Below are positions 26,054 to 36,101 of a stretch of DNA of 64,000 nucleotides, piece by piece. The notes under the pieces were generated by a model. It was not told the origin of the DNA and searched no databases. It saw nothing but the letters and a program-made list of their open reading frames with translations. Source of the stretch: Colocasia esculenta (Eukaryota; Streptophyta; Magnoliopsida; Alismatales; Araceae). The DNA is taken from contig CM024753.1 in NCBI GenBank assembly GCA_014218235.1, forward strand, positions 184,674,348-184,738,347, given 5' to 3'. The position numbers and the translations under genes are program-made. Position 1 is the first letter of the stretch, and every line of letters starts with the position of its first letter.

Positions 26054-26274
26054 AAAGAGAATTTGGTCCCCAAATTCATATGATATGATACGACTACCAA
26101 GTTATTATGGATATTTCATTCCATCATCTCCCCCACTTAGGGTTTTGCTATAAAATTAACTAAGGGTGTAATGATGGTACCTTATCCACCTTCATTGGCA
26201 TGATTCATATCCACGAGAGCTTGTAATCGTCCTTGGCGTGGAGTTTGGTTCCACTTTGTTGGACAATCGATGAC

Positions 26275-27107
26275 TCAATGTTGGTGACTTCCACATCGCA
26301 AGCATCTGCCGAATTTCTTCCAACAGTTATCTATCTGATGCCCTGGTTTCTTACAAAATTTACAGAATTCCTTACTCTCCACTTTCCCTTTCATTCTCTG
26401 GCTAACTATTGTATTTCTTCCTTTATTATCATTGGAATGAGTAGCACGTCCCCTTTTTAACATCTTCTTGTTATGGATCTTTTCAAGGAGTTCCATGGCG
26501 TCCTCTACTAATTGAGCTCTCAATACCATGACTGAATATACTTCAATGTCTAGTGGAGCCAACTTTTTCCAAATATAGGTCTCAACCCTTCTAAGAATCT
26601 CTTGGCCTTCATCTTCTCCGTACTCACCAAATGTGGTGCATATTGCGCTAGTCTTTCAAATTGCACTTCATAATCTGCTACCGACATCATACATTGTTTC
26701 AAATTGGCGAATTCATTTGCCTTCTTCTCACGAATCCTCTCGGAAAAATATTTGGTGTTGAAGAGTTCTAAAAATTTATCCCACTCTATGTTGATGTTGG
26801 GTAATTGCCGACTGGCAGCTTCCCACCAGGCTCTAGCATCGCGGTCCAACTGGAAGGTTGCCAGAAGGACTTTCTCCTGCTCTGAACATTGCATAACCCT
26901 AAAGATCCGTTCCATTGCCTTCACCCAATTTTCAACTTCATCGGGATCTGGAGTTCCATTAAACCTAGGGGGATTTATTCGTTGAAAGTTCCCATATAAG
27001 TCTCCTGCCCCATTTCTTGCTCCTGCTTGAATTACGTTGTTAAGGGCTTGAGTAAACCCCTGTAGGGTCTGTTGTAATTCGTGCATTGGTGCATGCTCGC
27101 CAGCCAT
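26275..27107 (-). pseudogene. gag of element C (one frameshift)
   Basis: The minus ATG at 27107 starts MAGEHAPMHELQQ. Residues about 45-180 form the retrotransposon gag domain: NPPRFNGTPDPDEVENW, RIFRVMQC, FQLDRDARAWWEA, FLELFNTKYFSE and ADYEVQFERLA. A one-base deletion near 26563 ends the first frame after 185 codons. The second frame (26562-26275) continues with the nucleocapsid, C-X2-C-X4-H-X4-C (CKFCKKPGHQIDNC), and a second cysteine pair that ends CGSHQH before a stop. The protein would coat and package element RNA. With only this single frame break the copy is young; the master copy could well encode a working Gag. Confidence 0.9.
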
Positions 27108-27307
27108 CTCCTCTCGTCTCCTGCGAGCAATAATAATTTTGTTAATTTCTTTTTAAACTTAGGGTGTTTGTACATATAGTTAAGCTCCTAGCATAACCCC
27201 AAGCTTTACCCAATCTCTCACATAGGTATGGTGGTTGTCTTAGACACGGCTATGGCAGTTCACCTAGAACATCCTAGGACCTAAAATATCCTAATAAGGA
27301 CATCCAG

Positions 27308-27319
27308 GCTCTGATACCA
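27308..27319 (-). other. Primer-binding site of element C
   Basis: The minus strand reads TGGTATCAGAGC, two bases after the 5' LTR ending GTGTGACA. It is a perfect match to the usual initiator tRNA-Met site. Confidence 0.9.
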
Positions 27320-27321
27320 AC

Positions 27322-30300
27322 TGTCACACCCCTCCAATTTAGCAGCGGAATAAATCGGAGGGAGACGCGAACAAGAGTATGGTAACGACAATTGTGCATA
27401 CTTTCGCAAACATCAGAGCATCTAGTGAACAATAGTTGAAATAACTCTTCGTTTCATTATAAAATCACTAAGACTATTACAACCACTAATTCGAAGCCAA
27501 TACATAGGGCTCAATGACATCATTACATTGAAAAGAAATCTAAAGCAACAACTACTAGACTCCCATTATGCTAGGGTAACTTCGTTATTTGACTCCGGGT
27601 CACTCATCACTCTGGTCTTGTCCCATTGGTACGTATAACGTCATTGTCCGACTTACCTGAGACACAATAACAAATAACGAAGGGTGAGCGATAACGCCCA
27701 GTAGGACTTATATCTCAAGCTCAAGCATGCTTAAAGTAATTAATGCATTACACGGCAGAGTAACTAATGATAGAGAGAGTCATGTAAAGTCGAGAAAGTA
27801 ACAGCACAAGTAACATGGTTCAAATAGCAGATGAATCAAGTATAGCACGATGACTAAAGTCAAGTCACGATAGAAAACGATAATAATAATAGCAAGTAAC
27901 GATATTGTCCAGAATAGCAAGTGACATGTATAGCAAGAAGAGATGATAGTAGATGGTCATGTAAAGAGTAAATTGCACTTTGAATGTGATCAAGTCGCGA
28001 TAGCACATAGTGACTCAAGATAGCGAGTATCAAGTAGAGCAAGTAGAGTGTATGACATGATAGCGTGTAACGAGATAGCGTGTAACAAGATAGCGTGTAT
28101 GGTTGCACAACGGTGCACTGGTGGAACACGGCAGTAGTCACTTCTAGGACAGTAGCCGTTTCATGATGGTACATTATGTCTGAACTCCTCAGACTAATGT
28201 TATAACAGTTTGTGATAGCACAGTAATATCACAGTACGTCTGAACTCCTCAGACTAATGTATAACAGTCAAATGTCTAGCCAAGATAGTATAGTAAGAAC
28301 CGGTGCAATGCAGAACACCGTCAATAGCCCCTGCAGGTATTTTCGGGTGGCTCTCTGCCCTCAGGACTAGATTGGAGCCCCTTGGACACTCTTCGTGCCC
28401 TGCACAGTATGCATTATAGCGCTAGACAGTCATGAAATAGTACAAACGATTAGGAGCCACAACAGCTCAATGAGTCTCAAGAGAGTACTAGATGAAATAG
28501 ACGAGAGAGACGAGATAGTAGAGTGAACGTGAATAGACGAGCGAGTACAGTATAGATGAGATCCTATGGTCATTGCACATGAAACGTCGAGTAACGAGTG
28601 ATGGTAACAGTTGCACAACACGCGCGTAAGGTATTGGCAGTCAGGTGGAACTCACGATCTTTCCGCTGGCCTCGTTATGCTCAGGTCCAGAGGTCCGGCG
28701 TGATTCAAGATAAGAGCGAGAGAACAATCTAAGGCCGTTTGGATCTTACTGATCCCTAGAGTGTATCATAGGTGTTAGGGTACAACCGGCTCGTCGACCA
28801 TGTGGGAATCCATGATCAGAGGAGACTTACGGAGGCCTTGAACAAGGATTCACTAATCCGGCGGAAGGAGTATCCGATGGAGAGTTCGTCCAAGTCAAGA
28901 AAGTGTGTAAATAAAGAAACAAGTGCTCACGTTCTAGAGGAATTCTAGAACAGTGGAGCGTCAAGATCGGTGTTCTAAAACATCGCACAAATCGTAAACG
29001 AGTACTTGTTAAAGTAAAGTAATTAATTACAATAATTACCAGGTATGTTATGTGTCATTTTCATACAATTTAAGCCATGTTAGGATGGTTCAACATGTGT
29101 GTATGTGTCATAAAATCAAGGATATGAAAGATCAAGTGATTGACTTTTATTCGATTAAAATACAATCAATACTTACAACTTTGTTTTTATGTAGTTAAGA
29201 TCGTCAACATGATATGGGAATTATGGTGGTACAACAAGACTTGCAAAAGACTGATTTTCAGGCCCAAAACTGAGATCGCGACGTGGTCTTGCAAGGATCG
29301 CGACGGGGTCGTCAGATCAGGCAGGCAGAACGCGACAGGGGTACTGTCGCGACCAGAACGCGACAGAGGCACTGTCGCGACCCGACCTCAGAACGCGACA
29401 TATCGGGCCGTCGCGTTCACAGGGTCTGCGCCTGAGTCCGACCGGGATCTGACATGCTCTTGGTTCAGACTTACCATGTTTTGACTTAGGGGCGATATTC
29501 ATGAAACGCCTATATCTCTCTATATGCTGACCTTTAGACAAAACTCTCAACATAGAAAATGTCAAGGACATCTATTGGAATAACTTTTGTGTTGTGGGCT
29601 GGGTCTGAATCCATCTCTAATTGCCATGCAATACAGGAAGAACGTAAAAAGCCCTAAACATGCATGACTTCGTTGCGACTTACATGTTAGGCTTGTAACA
29701 TGAGATCTACTGATATTTGGACAAAAAGTTTAACATAAACAATGACCAGGACAACTATTGGAAGAACTTTGATGTTGGGGTTTTAACCTAATTCGGTCTT
29801 GAACCTTGTGAAAAACATGAAGAACTTAAAGTTAAATGCAACCTGAAAACGCAGTATCCTGCATGACTCTATTACGAAGTTTATAACTCTCTAAATGATG
29901 ATATTTAAATGAAACACTTAACATAAAGATGACCATGACAACTAGATAAATAACTTTTATGTTGGAGTCTTGACCTACTTCGGCCTTTAAGCTTGTGCAA
30001 AACAGGAAGAACTTAAGGCTATCTGCAAACCCGAAAACACAGTATTATGCATGACTCTCTTACGTGATTCATAACTCTCTAACTAGAAACTTTTAGACAA
30101 AACTTTCAACATGAAATTTGATCTTGACTATAAGTAGAAGAACTTTTATGTTTATGATTTAGTCTAATTCGGTCTCAAATCGTGTGCATAATAAGAAGAA
30201 CGGGAAAAGCCCTAACTGTGCGCGACTTAGGGAGAACGACTAATACACAAAGTATACTCCATGAAAATTAGTAAAATCAGAAGCAAATGAATCTAGACTC

Positions 30301-31521
30301 GAAGCTCTACAAGATGGTATTATTTTTCTTTAATCTTGACCCAAGAATGCCTACCTTTGAACGCAAAGAACTCCCTGCAGGTTCCTGGTTCGCTACAGGG
30401 CGAGGTGGAAGAAGGCCACGTTTTTCCCCAGCCTTCTCCTCTCCTCCAGCGCCCCAAACCTGCTGCACACGACCCCAACTTGATGTCCAACCTTCCCCAA
30501 ACGTTTTGTGAAGAGTTCTTATAGTTTTAGGGTGCTACTTCATGTCCTAATGGGACTAGGAAAGAGGGCTGCGAATTTCTGCATTCTAGTTTCCAAAATA
30601 TGAGATTCTCTCACCCAAAGGAGGTAGCAAAGGTTTAGGAAACCACCTCTTAGAGTTGGGTAAGGTTTTGACTTACCTTGCATGACTAATTACCCTAATT
30701 TAAACCCTAATGTGCCCTTCACAATTATTGCATATTTACAGGTACGAATTTCTGAGTATTTTTATGTTCCAATTTTATTATTTGGCTAAAAGTGATACAT
30801 TGGCCCATTTTCATTAATGGGTCACTAATACATAATGTTATAAGTCTCTCCAACCTATTTATTTAATTTATGGTTGGGTTATTTTTCCGTGTTAACAATT
30901 TTCTGACTTAGTTCCCTAATTCGGTTAACTTGGTCACGTGTAACGTACACTTGGCCAATCGGATTTTTCGTTGCTCGAATCTCTTCATGAAACTCTTAAG
31001 AATAATGTTTGAGGTTGATTTATAATTTTTACAGAATTTTCTAATTTGTTTTCTCACGTACGATAGTGGTACGTAAGTTCTATCATTTCGATAATACGTA
31101 AATTATTTATTTACTATTTTCATACTTGAATTTGTTCATGGTTCATAAGTTGTCCATTGATTCAATTCCTTTTATGGACTACCCCACATATTGTTTGGAG
31201 TCTACCCATAATTTTTATTTCAATTGTTAATCCACTTAGCTCATGAAATAATGGATTTTCCAATTTATTCCTTATTTACAATAATAAGTCACATAAATTC
31301 TAAATCATGGTCCGAATTATTTTTCTATGCCCAAATTTCTTAATGGGTCATTAGATAATAATTTTTAAGTTATAACTATTATTTTCATAGAATTTTTATA
31401 TGAGTTTCTACTCATGCAATAATGATGTGTATCTTTTAACTAGTTTGATTTTTATTAATGGGCAAAATTTTCATTTATCTATAATATTTTTTTTAATTAA
31501 TAAAATTTCTGGGGTATTACA
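27322..31521 (-). repeat. 5' LTR of element C
   Basis: Plus-strand ends are TGTCACACCCC and GGGTATTACA, followed by the right TSD GTCCC. It has the same internal arrays as the 3' LTR, differing by scattered substitutions and 1-base indels. Confidence 0.92.
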
Positions 31522-32369
31522 GTCCCCCTTAAGGACACTACAGCACCCAGCACCCAGCTGGTCTTCCTTCACACGAAGGGAACAACCCCCCTGGAAACCA
31601 CCAGGTCTTCCTTCATACTGAAGGGAACAACACCCTAGATACCACCAGGTCTTCCTTCACACCGAAGGGAACAACACAAGAAAGTGTTCAGGGATGAAGC
31701 CCCTAGATGAAGCATATAGAACACTGCTTGATCTGAAGCTAAGAACTGATAAAGAAAGGATCTATAACAAAGAACACTTCTCAGAACTAGAGGCTCTCTC
31801 ACAGATCTACACTTAGCACAGAGAGCAAGTGCTAAAACAGATGGGATTCTTTTCTTCGCTGTTCGGAAAGCTCATAGAAGGTTGTAAACGTTGTATCACA
31901 GATGTTATTATACCTCATCATCAATCTGCAGCTTCAGTCTTCTATTTATATCTTCATTTTGAAAATTGAACGTTGAAGTGTCCATTGTCTCTAAGCTCTG
32001 GTGTACGTTAGACTGCATGGTCCTGTAGAGCTTGATGAACAGTTTATCCCCATGTAATTTAATTTAATCTCATTTCTATTTTGGTGATTAACAAAACCAT
32101 GTTATGTTGATAATTATCAAACCCTTGGTTAAGGTCACTAACCTATTTTCTATAAGTCTTGAGCACAGGAAATATAACAAGGAAAATCAAGCCAAATTGG
32201 TAAATATTATTCTTACTGAAGCAACATTAAGATCAAGTATGATATTTCTCTAAGTACACATCGATTTCTTTTATAAAGTATGACGACTACAGTAGAACTG
32301 TAACGATTTCCTCATAATGGTTTCATAGTGCCTTATCGATTTCTTCATAGAATGAAACATCGTTTGAAT

Positions 32370-33130
32370 TCAAAAGAAATTGTTCTCGTAACGACTTGCT
32401 TTCGTAACGATTCCTTTAGTCATCGTGATGACTTGCTCTCGTAATGATTCCTTTAGTCATCGTAACGACTTGCTTTCATAACGATTCCTTTAGTCATCGT
32501 AACGACTTGCTCTCGTAATGATTCCTTTAGTCATCATAACGACTTGCTTTCGTAATGATTCCTTTAGTCATCGTAACGACTTGCTCTCGTAACGATTCCT
32601 TTAGTCATCATAATGACTTGCTTTCATAACGATTCCTTTAGTTATCGTAACGACTTGCTCTCGTAACGATTCCTTTAGTCATCATAACGACTTGCCTTCG
32701 TAACGATTCCTTTAGTCATCGTAATGATTTGCTATCGTAATGATTCCTTTAGTTATCGTAACGATTTGCTTATCGCAACAATTTCTTCAGACGTCGCAAT
32801 GATTTGCTATCGTAACAATTCCTTTAGTTATCACAACGATTTGCTACCATAATGATTCCTTTAGTTATCGTAACGATTTGCTTATCGCAACGATTTCTTC
32901 AGACGTCGTAATGATTTGCTTATCACAACGATTGCTTCAGATATTATAACGATTTGCTTTGAGCATCGACTTCTTAAGTAATCGTAACGATTTCTTTGGT
33001 TCTCATAACGATTTGCTTTGCACATCGACTTCTTAAGTAATCATAATGATTTCCTTAATGATCACAACGATTCTTTCATATCTCACAACGATTTGCTGTT
33101 TGGTTGCATAACGATTTCATAAGTCATAAA
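32370..33130. promoter_or_regulatory. 37-bp dimeric palindrome array in U3 of Copia1
   Basis: The unit has two half-repeats of about 16 and 21 bp, each with TCGTAACGA or a variant; the wider ATCGTAACGAT is self-complementary except at its centre. About twenty units are present. Variants are mostly C-to-T or G-to-A at the two CpG sites (TCATAACGA, TCGTAATGA). The array ends about 0.47 kb before the TATA box. Its counterpart in the 3' LTR is at about 43810-44480. Confidence 0.8.
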
Positions 33131-33604
33131 TGCATCGATTTCATATCAATCAACTTGACATATGACTTATCCTTTCAACGGGTTGAATAGTCAAAGTCTT
33201 CGCACATATTCTTCTGTCAGCTGTGCATTTAATGAAGACTGAATGTATCTCTGCAAGAATGCAGATGATATCGTCCATTATCGTGTCTATTCTTTATGCA
33301 TCTTTTAGAACAGTAGAATAGCATTACTATTTTGATGAATATTCACACTAACGTTGACTGACAACAAGAGACAGTTCAGTTGTCTATCATTCTAGCTTGC
33401 TTTGTGTGCAAGTCCTGGTCAGCTATTCATCTCACAACAATTGGACCTTGTAGAAGCCAAAGGATACTTCAGAAGATCCTATCTTTTTGCGTGCACAAAT
33501 GGATAAAGGAATGTTGACTGGAAGCTTCCAAGTGCCACTCAGTCTAACGTCCACCAAAAGCTAGAGCCAACGGATACTTCAACGTTTAGATTTCAAATTG
33601 AAGC

Positions 33605-33611
33605 TATATAT
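33605..33611 (+). promoter_or_regulatory. TATA box of Copia1 5' LTR
   Basis: CTATATATT at 33604-33612, conserved at 44961-44967 in the 3' LTR and, as TATATATATA, at 50337-50346 in Copia2. Position between the array and the C-tract fits the U3/R boundary. Confidence 0.65.
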
Positions 33612-34258
33612 TGAAGAAAGGAGCTCCAGAAGAAGATATACACATAGACAGAGAACGACAGTCATAGAAAACTCTCTGATCATCAAGTCTTCTATGAGTT
33701 CTCAAGAAAGAGCCAAGCCTCATTCCATTAGATTAGCTCTTTGCTCTCTGCATTGTTTGTAGATTTTCGAGAGAACTTGTTTGGTTCTGAGAGTGAGTTT
33801 TTGTTTATAGATCTCATTGCTCTCAGTCCCTTGCTTCAGATCTTGACTTATCAAAGCTTGATCTAGGGGCTTAATCTCCTGCTTACTTGTTTCTGTGTGT
33901 GTTCCCTTCTGTTGAGAAGGAAGACCTGGTGGGGTATCCAGGGTGTTGTTCCTCTTCGGGCTGTGAAGAGAAGACCAGCTGGGCTGGGTGTTGTAGTGTC
34001 CATAGGGGGACTGTACCCTAGTTAGTGAAATCCTGAGTTGTTGCTCAGGGACTGGACGTAAGACTCCTGTGGAGAGGAGATCCGAACCAGGATACATCTT
34101 GTGTTGTGTGATTGTTTCGTGTGATTGTTGTTTCTCTTTACTAACACTAACAAGTGTATTTCTCTGTGAACATTTTTAGTGAACAAGTATTAGCTGATAA
34201 ATTTTAAAGACCCATTCACCCCCCCCCCCCCCTCTGGGCTACCTAACTGGGCAACAAG

Positions 34259-34270
34259 TGGTATCAGAGC
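34259..34270 (+). other. Primer-binding site of Copia1
   Basis: TGGTATCAGAGC two bases after the LTR; perfect initiator tRNA-Met type site. Confidence 0.92.
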
Positions 34271-34320
34271 GAGTCTCTTCGACAAAGAAGAAGATCCAAC
34301 GATCTGAAGAGTAAAGATCC

Positions 34321-36101
34321 ATGGTAGCCCAAGGAAACATTGAAGGTCAGTCTGTCAACCGACCCCCTCTCTTCGATGGTGAAGACTATACTTATCGGAA
34401 GACCAGAATGGAGTATTTTCTGCAAGGATTCGACTATCAGATCTGGTCAATTATAGAAGAAGGAGATCTCATTATCCTGAACTCAAGGCAGAACTGGACA
34501 GACGATGATAGGAAGAAGATCTCCCTCAACTGTAAAGCTAAGAGCATTCTATGTTGTGCTCTCAGTAAGAAGAAATTGAACAGAGTTTCAGCCTGCAAAT
34601 CCGCAATGGAGATATGGGAAAAACTCAAAATCACGTATGAAGGGACAGGCAAAGTGAAAGAGACAAGGATTGACATTCTTGTAACATAGTATGAAAGATT
34701 TCAGATGCAACCAGGTGAATCCATAACTCAAATGTTCAGTAGATTTACAGACATTACAAACGGCTTAGCTGGACTTGGGAAGACATATGAAATTGGAGAT
34801 ATGGTTAGGAAGATTCTCAGATCCCTACCACCCTCATAGACCCCAAAGGTAACAGCCGTTGAGGAAGCCAACGACTTGAAAAAGATGTTGTTGGAGAAGC
34901 TCATTGGGTCCCTTATGGCCCACGAGATCAACATGGAAAGGTTGGGAGAGTCCTCGAGTAGAAAGAAGCACTCAAATGCCCTTAAAGCTGAAGAAGACTC
35001 ATCAGATGAACTCTCAAATAACAATGAAGGCCACAAGGACAATGAAGATGAAGAAGCAATGTTGTCTAGGAGATTACAACGCATCCTAGCAAAGAAGAAG
35101 AAGTTCTAATCTGGTAGAAGACACTTCAAGAAACACAAGGAGTTCAAGAAATCAGAAGGAAAAGATCAGAAGAAGACCGAGCCGATATGTTATGAGTGTA
35201 AGAAGCCTGGACATATCAAGGCAGAATGTCCAAAGCTCAAGAAAGGTGAATACAAGAAGAAGGACAACTTCAAAAAATTCAGAAAGTACAAAAAGAAAGC
35301 AATGACAGCTACGTGGGAGAACAGCAGTGACTCTGACTGTGAGTCAACCCAGAGCAGTGAGAAAGAAGAAGAAGCCAACTTGGCTTTCATGGCCAATACA
35401 GATGAAAAGGTAACCTCTGACTCCTCTTTTGACTCTTGCAATGATTCTGATTCATACAATTTAGAAGAAGCATTTAATGAACTGTATGATAAATATAGAA
35501 ATGTATCTAAGTTACTAAAAGCTAGTAAGAAGAGTATTGCTGTCTAGAAAACACAAACTCAGATTTAAAATCAGAAAATGAACAATTAGAAAAATAAGTA
35601 TCTGAACTGAAAAGAAGAAATGATCTACTGTGTGAAGATCTAAAAGATAAGAATAAACAAATAATCAGATTAGAAAAACAGGAGAAATCAGATGAACTAA
35701 GAATAGAAATCAAAGCCTTAAGTGAAGAAAATGACAAACTGTCAAAGACACTGGAGAAATTTACTAATGGTAAAAATTCCTTAGTATTAAAAGGTGCTAG
35801 ACGATCAGGGAAGAATAAACAAGGAATAAGATACACCCCTCCAGACAATGAAGAAACCATTATTTATCTGAAAATATATCCAACCCCTAAATTTGTAACT
35901 GAACAAGAGACATCATATAAATCTAACTTTAAATACGCTCCATATGAAAAAGTAACTAGAGTAACATGTTGCAGCTACTGCAACAAATTAGGACACACAA
36001 AAATAACATGTCCAACTAAGAACGAGAAATGGGTAATAAAAGGAAAAATTGATGACACTAACCAACAAGGACCCAAAAGAATTTGGGTACCTAAAACTTA
36101 A
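34321..36101 (+). pseudogene. Broken gag of Copia1
   Basis: ATG at 34321 starts MVAQGNIEGQSVNRPPLFDGEDY, the conserved N-terminus of Copia Gag (UBN2 type), with MEIWEKLKITYEGT and SITQMFSRFTDI further on. In-frame stops lie at 34687, 34840 (where Copia2 has a tryptophan codon) and 35107, and a frameshift near 35545. Two C-X2-C-X4-H-X4-C zinc knuckles are encoded, at 35188-35229 (CYECKKPGH) and 35970-36011 (CSYCNKLGH). Between them is an acidic, then coiled-coil-like Glu/Lys/Asn-rich stretch, as in long Sirevirus Gags. The closing stop TAA (36099-36101) overlaps the first base of the pol ATG. Confidence 0.88.

Larger units (their letters stand above)
21844..31521 (-). mobile_element. Element C: gag-only gypsy element with 4.2-kb LTRs (TR-GAG-like)
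   Basis: Complete element of 9678 bp with TSD GTCCC at 21839-21843 and 31522-31526. LTRs are 4197 bp (3', left) and 4200 bp (5', right) and look almost identical in the lines I compared, so insertion is recent compared with its surroundings. The internal region is only 1281 bp (26041-27321): PPT, gag with zinc knuckle, short leader, PBS. No protease, RT or integrase is present. This organisation matches the class named TR-GAG (terminal-repeat retrotransposons with a gag domain), though the LTRs here are unusually long. It depends on another element's enzymes, plausibly A-like. Confidence 0.92.
32033..34256 (+). repeat. 5' LTR of Copia1 (2224 bp)
   Basis: Starts TGATGAACAGTTTATCCCC, ends ACCTAACTGGGCAACA. 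The parts in order are a short unique stretch, the 37-bp array, a TATA box, and a run of about 14 C at 34219-34232 just before the end. The minus-strand frame at 34097-33720 is chance. The 3' LTR is 70 bp shorter, close to two array units. Confidence 0.93.

Noticed and set aside
32370..33130. CRISPR-like array with a 37-bp period
   Set aside because: Plant nuclear retrotransposon LTR; units are contiguous diverged repeats without unique spacers, and the same array is in every LTR of the family.
33720..34097. 125-aa minus-strand frame in the Copia1 LTR
   Set aside because: Antisense within R/U5; the equivalent region in the 3' LTR and H is not kept open as a gene would be.
34201..34256. C-run of about 14 bases as an assembly error
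   Set aside because: C-tracts sit at the same place in all Copia LTRs here (34219, 45582, 50990 and the G-run at 21614), so it is a family feature, although its exact length may be misread.
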